In this document: positions 10,774 through 21,866 of the stretch, piece after piece
How the letters are laid out: each line of letters begins with the position of its first letter
Numbering within the stretch: the first letter of the stretch is position 1
Origin: Parapristionchus giblindavisi
Taxonomy: Eukaryota; Nematoda; Chromadorea; Rhabditida; Diplogasteridae
NCBI GenBank assembly: GCA_943737045.1
Contig: CALSFV010000324.1
Span: 62,001-126,000, forward strand
Direction of reading: 5' to 3'
Length of the DNA: 64,000 nt
The notes under the pieces: model-generated
Database searches by the model: none
Seen by the model: the letters and a program-made list of their open reading frames with translations, nothing else
Told to the model about the DNA's origin: nothing
Program-made: the position numbers and the translations under genes

Positions 10774-11980
10774 TCATTCCAGATCTTGGAGATGCATATG
10801 CTTCACTGCTCTACGGCGACGACTAGCACAAGAAGGAGCTTCAGCAGGAGGAGGAGCAGGAGCTTCGGTAGCTTCTTCTGGTGCAGCCTCAACTGCAGCT
10901 TCCTCTGGAGCTGCTGGAGCTTCCTCAGGAGCTGCTGGAGCTTCCTCAGGAGCTGCTGGAGCTTCCTCTGGAGCTGCGTCCGGAACTGCGGGAGCTGCAG
11001 GCGCTACTCCGACTAGATTTGGAAAGCTACCGGCTGCTGCGTTCTGTAAATACTATCAATATTATTGTAAATGCTTAGACTTTTCGGGGCTTTTCGGAAC
11101 GAGAAGGTGCGCGACAACCAGAGAGGGGGTTCCCAGGGAAGTGGTTCAATGGGAATGAAGTCGAAAAAGGTTTTTGCAATGAAATTACAGTTTTACAGTT
11201 TTTACAGTTCACAGCTAATTTGAAACTCTCCGCTCTGGCAACGCTTTCTCACTTTCCTTGGCTACGAGAGAATGTTGCCAGAGCGGGGGGGGGACTCTGA
11301 ATGCGTCTTTAAACTTACAGCGATTGCCATGGCGTTAGCGAAAGCGTTTGCCGATGCCTGAATATATCATCTTTTAAATCAATAATATCCTGCTTTTAAT
11401 AATTTTTTTTTAATATTTCTTTTAATATTTTTCACGTTCTTACGTATAGAAGTACTAGATAATTTGAGAACTGAAGATAATAATAATATACTTTATGCGG
11501 TGCGAAAGTAAAGTAGATGATTGAAATATACTTAACACAAACAGTACCTGTCTCTTCATGCGGGCCAACTGAATCACATTGATATCTCCATAATATGCAC
11601 CATCATCGCGAGCCATCACCTGTCCGCTGCCTTTAAACGAAATTAATAAATGGGCGAACTCTGCGCTCTGGTCACACTGTCTCATTTTAAAGGGAGCGTA
11701 ACCTCACTCAATGGTCTCTTCAACGCTCTACGCTCTCTCGTTGTTAGAGAACAGAAAAATAGTGTGCGCAATGAAGAGACCATTGAGTGAGGTAACGCTC
11801 CCTTTAATTATCTGCGAGAATGTATTGCCAATGCGGAGGATAAAATTAGCTTGGGGCGAGCCTCTAAAAACTAAAAATACGATGAACTACCGTTTAGACC
11901 TCACCTTCAGCGACGAGCTCGGTAGTTTGTGAGTTCACTGCGACAATCATCGAAAACAATACGACAGCGTGGAAATTCAT
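10774..11980 (-). CDS. Small secreted protein with PEEAPAA repeats, 155 aa
   Basis: Exons (complement): 11905-11980, 11548-11630, 11320-11357 or 11319-11357 (39 nt), 10774-11043; the phases agree. The signal peptide MNFHAVVLFSMIVAVNSQ is followed by a short exon with YYGDINVIQLARMKRQ, ending in a basic site. Next is an Ala/Asn-rich exon ASANAFANAMAIA, then NAAAGSF. The last exon has four repeats of APEEAPA, a Pro/Ala stretch, and an end of HLQDLE. It is the paralog of 3874-4756, with the same exon count, phases, NAAAGS junction and C-terminus. Intron 1 contains nested MITEs (11630-11873). The family is unrecognised. The Ala/Glu/Pro repeats suggest an extended, disordered secreted polypeptide. 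Confidence 0.75.
11217..11313. mobile_element. Palindromic MITE, family A
   Basis: CTCCGCTCTGGCAACGCTTTCTC pairs with GAGAGAATGTTGCCAGAGCGG. One terminus is degraded by a poly-G run. Confidence 0.65.
11630..11873. mobile_element. Family A MITE interrupted by a family B MITE
   Basis: The two halves of a family A palindrome (CTCTGCGCTCTGGTCACACTG and TGCCAATGCGGAGGATAAAATT) are separated at the hairpin apex by a complete family B copy. The order of insertion is therefore A first, then B. Confidence 0.75.
11691..11806. mobile_element. Palindromic MITE, family B, complete
   Basis: Perfectly mirrored ends TTTAAAGGGAGCGTAACCTC and GAGGTAACGCTCCCTTTAA. The TTAA at both ends is compatible with a TTAA-targeting transposase. 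Confidence 0.8.
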
Positions 11981-12044
11981 GTTCTGAATGTTATAGAAAC
12001 AGAAGAAACAGAAGACTGAGTGACGAGCGATGGTCACTCTGGCG

Positions 12045-12051
12045 TTTTATA
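12045..12051 (-). promoter_or_regulatory. TATA box of the 10774-11980 gene
   Basis: TATAAAA on the minus strand, about 65 bp upstream of the ATG at 11980. Confidence 0.5.
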
Positions 12052-12059
12052 TTGAATAT

Positions 12060-13310
12060 GACGTCCGGAGTACATCTGAAAACCCATAAAATAGGATAAT
12101 ACGGCGAACTCCGGGGGTACAGTACATCTTTAAAGTACAGTCACATCCGAATGGGTGGATAGAGGAACAGTAAAATGGGTTGAAGCGATGATATTGTAAA
12201 ATTACGTCAGCGGCTTCCTTTACATCATCTGCAATAACAACAATTTAGGAAGCAGGATCATTCTCAATCATTTTCTGAAATCATTTTCCGCTTATCATCA
12301 AAGAAAATGGTAACTGACTGAATCATTCAGACAAAGGTTCGAGGTTTGGGATACGGAGATTTTGAGGGACATTGTTATGCTAAAAGCAACGGATCGAGAT
12401 GATTTTTTATTAGCAAATATAATGAACTTATCGGAAATTGTATTATCACCGGTAAACACAAAAGTGTTGTAAACGTAATTTAACCCTTCCATACAATTAC
12501 AGTTTTCCGTGGTAGGTTTGCTTTTGAGTTTGAGTTCTTTAGCTTTGTGATCGATATTTGAGTGCACTATAAAGAGAACGCCCTGTTAGATTTTGATCAG
12601 CGGAACAGCTATAAAACTCCTATAGTGTACTCTCTAAAAGTCATAAAGATTAGCGGTCAAAGAGTATTTACGACATCAGTACTATAGTTTTATGTATCAT
12701 GCTTGACTATAGTATGTTGAATTTGAAGGGAGCAAAGACGATAAATCAAAGGTAAAGGTATAGGTGCATCCCGTTATTCAAGGCACACAATGTCCTGCGG
12801 GTGATCGCTGTTAGGACGGTGATAAATCGAGGCCAATTCGATCTGGAGGGCCTAATCTCTTCTCGCCGTGGTGCGTCGAATAAATCGAAATAGTTCAAAA
12901 TACACATACTCCGGTTCGGTCGCAAGAAAACTGACATTGTGTGACTCACAACAGATTCAACAACAACACAAAACAAGAATCTATTCTATCTAAAAAAACG
13001 ATGAGTCATGGATGAAGAAAATGTAATTGGACGGCGTGTTCTTGACAAAAATCGATGATTCAATACTATTTCTTGAATTGATTCCTTCCAAAGGCAAGAC
13101 GATACTGCTTTCTTTTCATGTTTCAGTTTTTTTTAATTAGTTTCTTCTATTTCATTTGCCAAGTAACACAGTGGATGTAAAAAAGGCCGAGTGGTTGCCT
13201 TTTCAAGTGCTGTTATATTATAAAATTTTCATTTTGCTCGTTCCTTTTAATATTAAGCTTTAATACAACATTTTATTGTTAAATAGTGATTTGTATAAAT
13301 ATTACGAATA
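12060..13310. other. Intergenic; one unassigned minus ORF and one dispersed element
   Basis: Complement 12298-12567 is an 89-codon open frame with no recognisable motif, possibly a decayed gene. At 12770-12850 lies a member of the CAAGGCACACNAAGTCCTGCGG repeat (see 16450-16540). The rest is AT-rich with no exon support. Confidence 0.35.
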
Positions 13311-13316
13311 TTTCAG
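13311..13316 (+). promoter_or_regulatory. Possible trans-splice acceptor
   Basis: TTTCAG with an AT-rich tract before it, six bases ahead of the ATG at 13323. This is the usual spacing of a nematode spliced-leader acceptor. Confidence 0.45.
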
Positions 13317-13322
13317 AATAGA

Positions 13323-14213
13323 ATGGGAGTCCCTGATCAGATCGAGAGATTTTTCACAAAAGCCGAGAAAAAGTTGGAAAGGGAAGTCAGCGCCATATCG
13401 AATAATCTTAATAGTAAGAATTTAATTGCTCCATTATATGTAATACAATTCAATTGGGATATATTATTGTCTCTAAATGATTGATTTGTATTTGCATTCT
13501 GAACTCCCATACAGTATGAACTCCCATACAATATATGGTTATCACGTTACAAAATTTTGCCTATTCATATTTTTATTGTTTCTGTTTGTTTTATTGATTC
13601 TATTTACTTTATTGACTCAACATTGTCTTTAATAAAACATTTTTTTTCGAAAATGAAATTGCTTTGCAGAATCAAGTTTAATACCGTTTTATGCTTTCAG
13701 AAGATGCCGACTTGGTTACATTGGAAATACTGGAGCTGTCTTTTTATATTAAGGTGAGCAAACATTTTTTTGTCATGATAATAACTTTTTTTCTTTTATA
13801 GATTGCAATTGCCATTTTTTGTGTGCTGGCCGTGATATTGATTATCAAAAATATGTGCAATCTGATTTTGGAAATACGAAAGGTACAGATTCCAATCAAC
13901 TTTGCTACCATAGTCGTAGCATCTCATTTATGCGTACTCCACTGTATATCGATTTATCTAAAATCATGTTTTCATTTTTCCAACGAATAAAGACTATTCT
14001 TATTATTATATTCATTAGAAACTCTTATCACATTCTCGCACTTTTTACAGCGAGAGAGTATAAGCAAAGACGAAAATCTAATTTACTTGTGCACCACATT
14101 TCACGCTGTATTTCTCAATATGTAATATCATTCAGAGTTGCCGACGATCGAAAACTACTGAAAACCGATCTACCGAAGAAATTCAGCCTTTAACTATTGA
14201 ACTGCGCAAGTGA
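13323..14213 (+). CDS. Small single-pass membrane protein, about 100 aa
   Basis: Four exons (13323-13413, 13701-13753, 13802-13882, 14136-14213) join with matching phases and consensus splice sites. The N-terminus MGVPDQIERFFTKAEKKLE is charged and probably helical. A mixed segment (KDADLVTLEILELSFYIK) leads into one clear membrane span, IAIAIFCVLAVILIIK. A short basic tail follows (SCRRSKTTENRSTE, ending LRK). There is no signal peptide, so I expect an N-terminus outside the lumen and a single anchor. No family is recognised. The gene has a separate likely SL acceptor, so it is probably transcribed on its own. Confidence 0.65.
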
Positions 14214-15700
14214 TCGACACTACTAAATATTTTTACTTTTTTGTACAATCATTGTTATTTATCTTTTTGTTTCGCTCAATTCAGTCGCACCTTATTGCCA
14301 TAAATTTTTACTTTTTCATATCTTGGAATTCAATTCGACTCATTGTCAATCTTAAAGATGGAGGCCCTCGAATGTCTATGCAAATTCGTAACACATCGGT
14401 TATGCAAGGGATAAATCATATGGAAGAAATTAGCACTGCCATTCATCAATCCCATGGAGCAGTGGTAAAAGTGCTACCTAGTTAGCGTAACGTCGCGGGT
14501 TCGAAACCTATTGCCGAACTTTCCTATTTTCAAAATTTCGCGCCTTTGCCTGTACATCAAGCATTATTCATTCATGATTTCAGCGATCAATAAGCTGAAT
14601 TAGCATAAAATAATTTATGTATGGAATGCAGAATAACTTTTGCTATCTTTCTGTCTTCACAGTTTGTTCACGAAAATATTCGTCGGACTCCACCTTTAAT
14701 CGTTTAGGATAAATACTTTAATAGAGCACACGTTAGTTCAATCATAAGAGTGGATGTATAATAGCCGGGAAAAAGAAAAAAAACATTTGGTGCGATCGTT
14801 ATTACGTGCTGCTGTCGTTTTGCTTGTGTTGTTGTTTTGTATTTTTGTTGAATATAAATTCGTTATATTCGTCACGTTTTTTTTGTAAAATAAGAAATGT
14901 TGATTGTTATTTAATCGTAATAAGAACACAGTAGCTCAATTTCTACACTTTACGCATCTCTATATTGGAACGGTGCGAGTATCTTAACTGTATCGCAATT
15001 GAAAATCGAGATATGATGAGTAGAGAAAGGGTGGGATTGTGATCGACGCGTGGCCTATTGGTAAGATGTTTGCTTCTCTATCCGAAAGATTCGGGTTCGA
15101 GTCCCGACCGGGGATTCAGTTTATCCCTTATTGTACACTCTGCACTAACGTGAGCATGGGATGGGGGTATTAAAGTATCTACCATAAATGATTAAGATTT
15201 AGTCGAATTGAATAAGAAGTGAATAAGAAGACTCCCCCTGTTTTGGCCCCCTCTGCATTTAATGTGCTGATAGGATATTATAGAATTACAAAAGTTTTGC
15301 ACACACCGCGCCAAGTGCCGAATATAGTAAACTTCTCCACCGTTGAGAAAAACGCACTCCAAATTTTCGAAAGGTTTTTTCGAACGTTTTTTCAATGCAT
15401 ATAATTTTATTTTTATTGAAAGTCCTGTAAAATGATGAGGAAACGCCATAAAATTCGATAAAATAAGAGAAAAAGGTATGCCGCGCGAAGAAGTGGACGG
15501 AGTATTGCGCGGCAAACAGCGGAATTTGTATTGTTCGGACAGTTTTAATTCTATAATAAAGAATTGAATTTGACTGGATGCGGTAAAGAGCAGGTAAAGG
15601 TTGAAGTATGTTTCACAACCGGCACATAACGAATCGGGAAATAACCAGTGCGATCTTCTTCTTTTCTCGTCATGTATCAAAAAATACCAATCTCAAGCAT
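14214..15700. other. Intergenic with degenerate tRNA-like sequences
   Basis: Two stretches have a B-box-like motif: 14450-14515 (GGGTTCGAAACC) and 15046-15113 (GGGTTCGAGTCCCG with a 5-bp stem). In neither does the 3' acceptor strand pair with any upstream 5' strand, so they look like tRNA-derived repeats rather than tRNA genes. A 162-codon minus ORF (15192-15680) has no recognisable domain and runs through AT-rich sequence; I do not call it a gene. Confidence 0.4.
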
Positions 15701-15716
15701 TTCAACCCTGACACTC

Positions 15717-15932
15717 CCTCTCTGGTATTTCGAAACTTAAAGTCTACTTAAACTACGCCACAGACTTGAAGTAGACTTTAAGTAAACTTAAAGTGAAAGA
15801 ACATTTGACGAAATGCATTACAGTATACCACACCACTTTAAGTAGACTTACGTTTCACTTTAAGTAGACTTACAAGTCTACTTCAAGTGCAGACTTTAAG
15901 CAGACTTTAACTTTCGAAATATCAGAGCTGGA
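15717..15932. mobile_element. MITE with internal AAGTAGACTT repeats
   Basis: Terminal inverted repeats CTCTGGTATTTCGAAA and TTTCGAAATATCAGAG. Between them, AAGTAGACTT and its variants occur many times in both orientations, so much of the element can fold on itself. Confidence 0.7.
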
Positions 15933-16005
15933 GCATATCATTGTCAAATCGCAATTATTTCATTCGCCTCAGGCATATATTAATTAGTATTATATTATTA
16001 AAGGG

Positions 16006-16119
16006 ACCGAAACCTTTGTCAACGGTCTCTTCATTGCGCTCACTGTTTCTCTGCTCCCCAACAACTAGAGAGCGTAGAGCGTCGAAGAGTCCGTTGACAA
16101 AGGTTTCCGTCCCTTTAAA
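16006..16119. mobile_element. Palindromic MITE, family B variant
   Basis: TTAAAGGGACCGAAACCTTTG pairs with CAAAGGTTTCCGTCCCTTTAA, and the inner stem has GTCAACGGTCTCTTC. Confidence 0.75.
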
Positions 16120-16209
16120 TGCAGCAATGATTTTGACAAATCCGTGAAAGTCGTCCTCACCATAATCGTAGTAACTCGAAAAAACTCCACTGACGGCAAA
16201 CTGTCTCAT
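16120..16209 (-). pseudogene. Lone exon of the CUB-like gene family
   Basis: The minus strand encodes QFAVSGVFSSYYDYGEDDFH followed by GFVKIIAAF. This aligns with the exon at 7945-8063 of the CUB/mucin gene (SVYGPIISLYFDWDD, then GDTLITLKAYVGF). No other exons of the family are near, and a family B MITE abuts it, so I read it as an exon relic. Confidence 0.45.
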
Positions 16210-16449
16210 ATTTGAGCCATAGGTTATCTAAGATGCGACAATTAGAGAAACGTTCTCTCATATGTGAGATAACTTAGTTAGCTTACTCTAGTCCCCGTTA
16301 CAATCTCGAGCGAGAGAGTATTTTCCAACGTGTATTTTTGAGAGAGTTTGGAGTAAGCTAACCTTTCTTTAGGGCAGCCCAGTTAGACAACCTATCTCTG
16401 AGAGAATTTGCCGTGAGTGTCGAAAGTTTGAACTAATCCGCTCATAAAG

Positions 16450-16545
16450 GTATTCAAGGCACACGAAGTCCTGCGGATGATCACTGCTAGGCCAGTGATA
16501 ATTCAAAGCCAATTCAGTTAGGAGGGCCTAATCTCGTGTTCGTAC
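16450..16545. repeat. Dispersed stem-loop repeat (GAAGTCCTGCGG family)
   Basis: Consensus CAAGGCACACGAAGTCCTGC, then GATCACTG-CTAGG-CAGTGATAA, which forms a short hairpin. Related copies are at 12770-12850, 31650-31820 and, inverted, 38235-38300. Possibly a structured retroelement or ncRNA-derived repeat. Confidence 0.5.
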
Positions 16546-17211
16546 CTATGTACTTTACCGCATGATGAAGTCACTACCTATTCCCTTTCTTTTGCCTTGG
16601 TAAGGCGGAGGCGGTGTTACGACCGGGAATCGAACCCAAGAGAGATGGAATAGTGGGGCGCCCCATAGACCATAGAGAGAATGACATGTTTTATAAAGGA
16701 AGTCCATCGCTCTTTATGAAAAAAACTGAAAGATTCCATTGACTCTCAGCCTACTACCACCTAGCTTGTCAACGCTTTCTTATATGTGAGAGAGTGCTGT
16801 TACTGCGGAGGTTTTCCGTATCGAGCTCAAGACAGCAAATTAGACATCGCTTATGGTCGCGCTGTGTTAAAGGTACACTCTAAATTTATTCTCCGCTCTG
16901 ACAATGTTATCTCGTATACACCGAGTGCGAGAGAGCAGATGGAGAGTAAATGATGACGACAGTGGAATTAGCGGATAAGCCACCCCCACTGCAAACTAGT
17001 TGGGATTGTTGAAATATCAGGATCTTTCCCAGGGTTCTTTAAGGAAACATATGCATGCACGTGATCACTATGCAATCAAATTCTCATCCAACTACGAAAC
17101 AACTAAAGTCTCATGGCATTTTATCGCCCTAGGTTATTGCAACGATATCCTCATTTTGTCGTCTAGACTCGAATGGAACTGCGAACGCAAGATTACATTG
17201 CGGGAACACTC

Positions 17212-19740
17212 ATGATCACGGTAAGCCCTCTAACTTTTTCCAATTTTTCAGTCAAAAAATAGTTATTCTGCACTGAGATAAAATAAACTCTTCAGGCCTG
17301 CGCTGTAATCAAACTACTAAATGCAAGTGTTCAATACCTTATACATAACCATTTGAACCTTGTATTTGAGGGTTTGCTTTCAGCGCAGCATTTCAACTAT
17401 CAGTGTGATGCATTTTCAGCTAGGCCTGATAGGATTTATGGCAAATGGACTAGTTCTGAAAGTTCTCCGTAAATCCTACCGAACGAATTCATTCTCCGCA
17501 TTTTCTCTGCTTTGCTGTTCAAGATCGCTATCAAATTGTGGAACATTACTGTGCTTCATTATTTATTCTGGACCTGTCACTCTTCTGTAAGTTCATTTAT
17601 TTAATTTTTTAAGCATTAAGAAATAATATTTTAAATCATTTAAATATATATTATGTTATATACTTGATGGGGTAGTTAACATTCTTCTATTAGTGATAAA
17701 AAAACCAGCGAGAATTGCGCATAACTAAACATTAATATTTGCGTGAGCTATTCCTTACTTGACGAGAGATAGGATCTACTAATCAATCAATAATTCAAGT
17801 GGATTTCCATATGGTCCTGAGATCGTCGGTCGCAAGTTTGGTCATCTAACTACTCTCACGTACAAGAGTGTGGTATATGTCCAATTGGCTATTGCTTTCA
17901 ACCGATTCGTTGCTACGTTTTTCTCCTTCAAATATCCTCAGATATGCAGTCGTAAAGGAACTTTTGTAAGTATTACGAATGATACTTAAATGTTTAGCTG
18001 AAAGAGACACCTCGAGCTAATTTGAAACTCCGCTCAGGCTAGACTGACACGCTTTCTTTACTTGCGAGAGAGTATTGCAGTGCGTCGATAAATTTATTCT
18101 TGCCAATACGGAGAATAATATTAGCTTGATGTGTGCATTTCAGAATTTTCTAAACCCATCTGGCCACATTCTTTTCCTTTTTAATGCTTGAGTAGAGATA
18201 ACACTGACAAGGAATGTTTGATATCGTCCATTCCAGATTCTTCTCGGTTGTGTGTGGCTTATGGCTGTCCTGCACTGCATTCCGGAGTTCTTGGGTAAGA
18301 TGTCTTTCGATATTTCCTCATTTTGTCCCTACACTCTGCTGAGAATAAAAATCGAAGTGAGCGACAAAAAAGTAGGAATATCATATTCATGTTCTGCACA
18401 AAACAAAAGAAAATTACAGACAAATTTCCCCGTTTTTACCCGCTCTGTCGCCTTTTTTTTTTTTACTTTTGATCACACTTCAAAGGCTCACCCCAATTTA
18501 ATTTTAGCCTCCGCTCTGGCAACGCTCTCTCGCTTTCTTTGTCTACTAGAGTGCGTTGCAATAGTGGAGACTAAAATTGGCTCGAAGTATCCCTTTTAAA
18601 AATTCTAATTGAAGACGGATGTGGATACACATATTTCTACGAGTCCTTAGCATGGGACTTCATAGACACGCCGTGCTCAAAGCTTCTGGGAGGACCTATC
18701 CTGCATTATCCATCGTACACCGTTTTCATTGGTAGTATTGGACTGAACGTAGTCATAATGTCAAAGTTGACCTACGCTACATTGGTAAGATATACACGAA
18801 CCGTAACACGATGTAATTAAATAAATAATAAAACAATATATAGGTTCACGCTAAAATAATGGGCGGACAAGCCAAGGAGAGACATCGACGAAATGTTCGT
18901 TGTTTCATTCAGGTATTTATTATTAGTTTTTGGCCTCTTCTTGATCAATGGTCTTTCATTTACATAAAACAAATGGATATTATATTCTTTTTTAGTCTTA
19001 TTCTTATTCTCCATCTTTTTATTCGTGGGCTGTTCAGTCACAGCGTTCTCATGACTTTCAAAGCAAGAACGACCGCTCAACATACAAAATCTCTCGAATA
19101 CAATGGTCTCTCCTTTGTCTTGCTTTCGAAGAAAAATGGCTTGGACCAGAATACTGTGCAGTACGAATAACCACATATCAATTTACTTGACTTAATTATT
19201 TGGTTTTTTTATTCAGTACGTATTTTCTTGTAAATTATTATTATTCTACCTTCTAGAGTTTTCTCCAAGAACTATTATACATCTTCGAGTTGTTTTTCCT
19301 ACAACAAATGGATCCGACTGAGCGATTCATGCAATTTGTCTGCTATTCTCTACTGTGGGAATGCACCCATGTCTGGGATGGGTACGTGAAATTTTCTTTA
19401 ATTTTTAGTTTACTTTAATTAATTTTGCGACTTTGTCTGAAGGTTATTTTGTGTTTGTTTCTTCATTTCTTTACTAACTCGAACAAAAAAAGACAAAATG
19501 AATGTAAGAGCTTCAATCCGTACCACCTTCAATCACTATTATGAATTTCAGAATTTCATTTTCTTTTCATTTTCGGATTTTCATTTTTTGAATTTCAGAT
19601 TAATCGTGGTGCTCTACCGCCCTGATATGCGGGCTTATATATCATGTCTATCAAGGCGATCCAATGTTCAAATTCACGTTATCAAACTCTCTGGAGTCCA
19701 TTCTGGAACGAGAACTGAGAAGCTTATTTCCAGGGAATAA
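17212..19740 (+). CDS. Srx-type serpentine chemoreceptor
   Basis: Exons: 17212-17220 (MIT, tentative start), 17384-17586, 17800-17965, 18237-18294, 18615-18784, 18844-18912, 19257-19381, 19599-19740. The phases are consistent throughout. Hallmarks of the nematode Srx GPCR family appear in order: TM1 QLGLIGFMANGLVLKVL; TM2-3 region with GPVTLL; the FNRFVATFF motif and FKYPQICSRKG after TM3; TM4 GCVWLMAVLHCIPEF; a Cys-rich loop (DGCGYTYFYE); TM5 FIGSIGLNVVIMSKLTYATL; basic loop KERHRRNVRC; TM6 QELLYIFELFFLQQ; and TM7 WECTHVWDGLIVVLYRPDMR. The ATG could instead be at 17408. The predicted role is sensing of external chemicals in sensory neurons, by family. A family A MITE lies in the intron before 18615. 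Confidence 0.85.
17998..18145. mobile_element. Palindromic MITE, family A, diverged
   Basis: Intronic in the Srx gene. CCTCGAGCTAATTTGAAACTC pairs with ATATTAGCTTGATGTGTGC; the centre is rearranged. Confidence 0.55.
18474..18598. mobile_element. Palindromic MITE, family A
   Basis: CTCACCCCAATTTAATTTTAG pairs with CTAAAATTGGCTCGAAGTA. It ends about 16 bp before the Srx exon at 18615. Confidence 0.7.
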
Positions 19741-19829
19741 ACAGAGAATAGAATTTTTTTGAACTAATCTTATTGTTAGTTCGATTGAAGTGAATATAAC
19801 ATATTGACAATGAGAAAGTAAATAGTTTT

Positions 19830-19885
19830 GGTAAGCAAATTTATCTGCTCTTTACTGTGGGAATGCTCGTCAAGGACGGGTACGT
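19830..19885 (+). pseudogene. Relic of the penultimate Srx exon
   Basis: CTGTGGGAATGCTCGTCAAG, then GACGG and a GTACGT donor, copies the end of the exon at 19257-19381 (TACTGTGGGAATGCACCCAT...GATGGGTACGTG). No other exon follows, so this is a leftover of a tandem Srx duplication. Confidence 0.55.
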
Positions 19886-19889
19886 TCAA

Positions 19890-21860
19890 ATTTTTAATTT
19901 TTTTTTGAAGATCTTTACGATTAGTCACAAATCTTTCAAACTGGTTTTAGCCCGTACTTTTGTTTTTTTCTAAATTTTAATTGTACAATTATCTTCTTTT
20001 TTGATCATCGAAGTTATTTCCGAATTTCGCCTCCTTTGTTCTGGGAAAAAAATCGCATCATGGGTGGAAATTGCTCATGGGTCGACTTATGATAAAGTTT
20101 TGAAATCTACGTGGTACAACTTCGAATAACCCCACTCTCATGAGACTTATTCACATGAATTTTTGAAATGTACCAGATCTATTATCTCTCGTCTTCGACT
20201 CATGGCAGAGTCTAACCATAGATCCGGTGCGTTCCAATACATGCAAATTAGCTTAACTTCAAACTATTTCTAAGAAAAAATAAAGATTGCCAGTGCTAAT
20301 CAATTATCACGCATGTCAGCTAAGGATTGACTGATTCCACTACACACTTTTGAGTTGACCCCCTCTTTTCTCCACGGTTTTCGATGGTCCTTGTGTAGGA
20401 CATCCCTGAGCCAGAGTAGCAAGGTTGGTAGATCAATCGTCTCTCCAGGAGCTCACGTCAAAGTTCGTCGTTGAGGCTCCTTCCGATGCGATTTTCTCAG
20501 CTCACAGGAGAGCTAGGAAAAAGTGATCAACAGATGAAATGTATAATTTCTCGAGTACTTTCAGATAAAAATGTGAAAATCCAACTTTTTGATTTTGTAT
20601 TCCATAAGGAATTGATTTTGTTCCACAGGTCCGGGACCTATTTTGTTTTGGGCTCAATCGATAGAGCTCGTCAATAGCTTTCATTTAAGCCCTTGGGAGC
20701 CGATTTAAGTTGGCACTTGGCTGAATTACGGTCAAAAAACTGCATTTGAATGCTGGTAGATCACTAATGAAAACCGCGCGTTGCTTTGATCTACTCGCCA
20801 TTGTCGGCAAATTGACAAGATTGTCCTGTAATATACTGGTGAATGGGCTGACGATCAATCTGACGTCGAGTCGCTCACCCAAGTTCGTTTTGTTCTCGCT
20901 GCAGCCAAACCAGCGAAATTGGTCCATTCCGATGGTTCCTGGTACGGATTGACCGATGAATGCTGTAGATATGAGAGAAAGTTCCAGTTCCGCCCAGTGG
21001 ATCGGCATCCACGATGGTTACGTCGATTCAGTCCAGCGAGAACTCTCTCGGAAATTCTTCGAGAAACATAGATCACTTGGCCAGAGATCCAGTAAGCTCT
21101 AAATGGAACTTTCTTTCCAAGTAAAGCAGACGATTTTGGTCAATCCTTAGGTGACATGCGTGTTATGCTGTGGAATAATTGCACGATTCATATGCGATAG
21201 ACGGTGAGTGTGAAGTGTGACCCCAAAGTGCAAATTAGATATGTCATAACGTCACGGTAGAAATTTATGGAAATCGTTGGTATTCCTGTCGAACTTTTTC
21301 GCGTTTTCCGTTTGGAACCCGAATTTGGTGTGAAATTCGGAATCGAGAATAGAGATTTCGATCACTTAAACAATTCTTCTTGACTCGGAAAATGCTATAA
21401 AATAAATTAGCATTCTCTTTAGAAAAAACTGTATTCTACTTTTGAATAACTTTGCTAAGGTAAAATGAATATTTGCCTTGTCTGCGATATTTATTGTTCG
21501 CCTTTATTAACTATGAGAATCAAGTGCTCTGAATGTGATTTATAACTCAGAAATATCATTTGATTTATTGTTTTCGTTAAAGCTCCAACTGCGCGACCTA
21601 TTACGTCATGATTTTTCTGCAGTTTGTGTATGCATATCGAAAACAAGTAAAGTCGCATACCAGGTACTACATGGGAATGGTTTGAATCTGTTATGAGACA
21701 AAATAGTTATGTCAGAATACCGAAAGTGTGCGATATTCGTTCTTTATTATGTGTCAGTGTGTACAGTATAACGTGGCAATCCAGAAAACAAGACAGAAGC
21801 CGTAAATACGCCTGGATCGTTCCCTTGTCGATAGTATTATTGTCAATCTCGTACTGTCTC
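19890..21860. other. Intergenic, no gene called
   Basis: Overlapping open frames on both strands at 20470-21080 show no recognisable domain and no consistent splice structure. They may be a decayed retroelement or gene fragment. Confidence 0.4.
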
Positions 21861-21866
21861 TGATCA

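Noticed and set aside
14450..15113. Two functional tRNA genes
   Set aside because: B boxes are present, but the acceptor stems do not pair and the anticodon arms are poor.
15192..15680. 162-codon minus ORF as a gene
   Set aside because: No domain, no splice support, and the GCCGCGC inverted repeat lies inside it. Chance openness cannot be excluded.
20471..21076. Retroelement polyprotein
   Set aside because: IGMDQFRWFG looked suggestive, but no protease, RT or integrase motif could be found in any frame.
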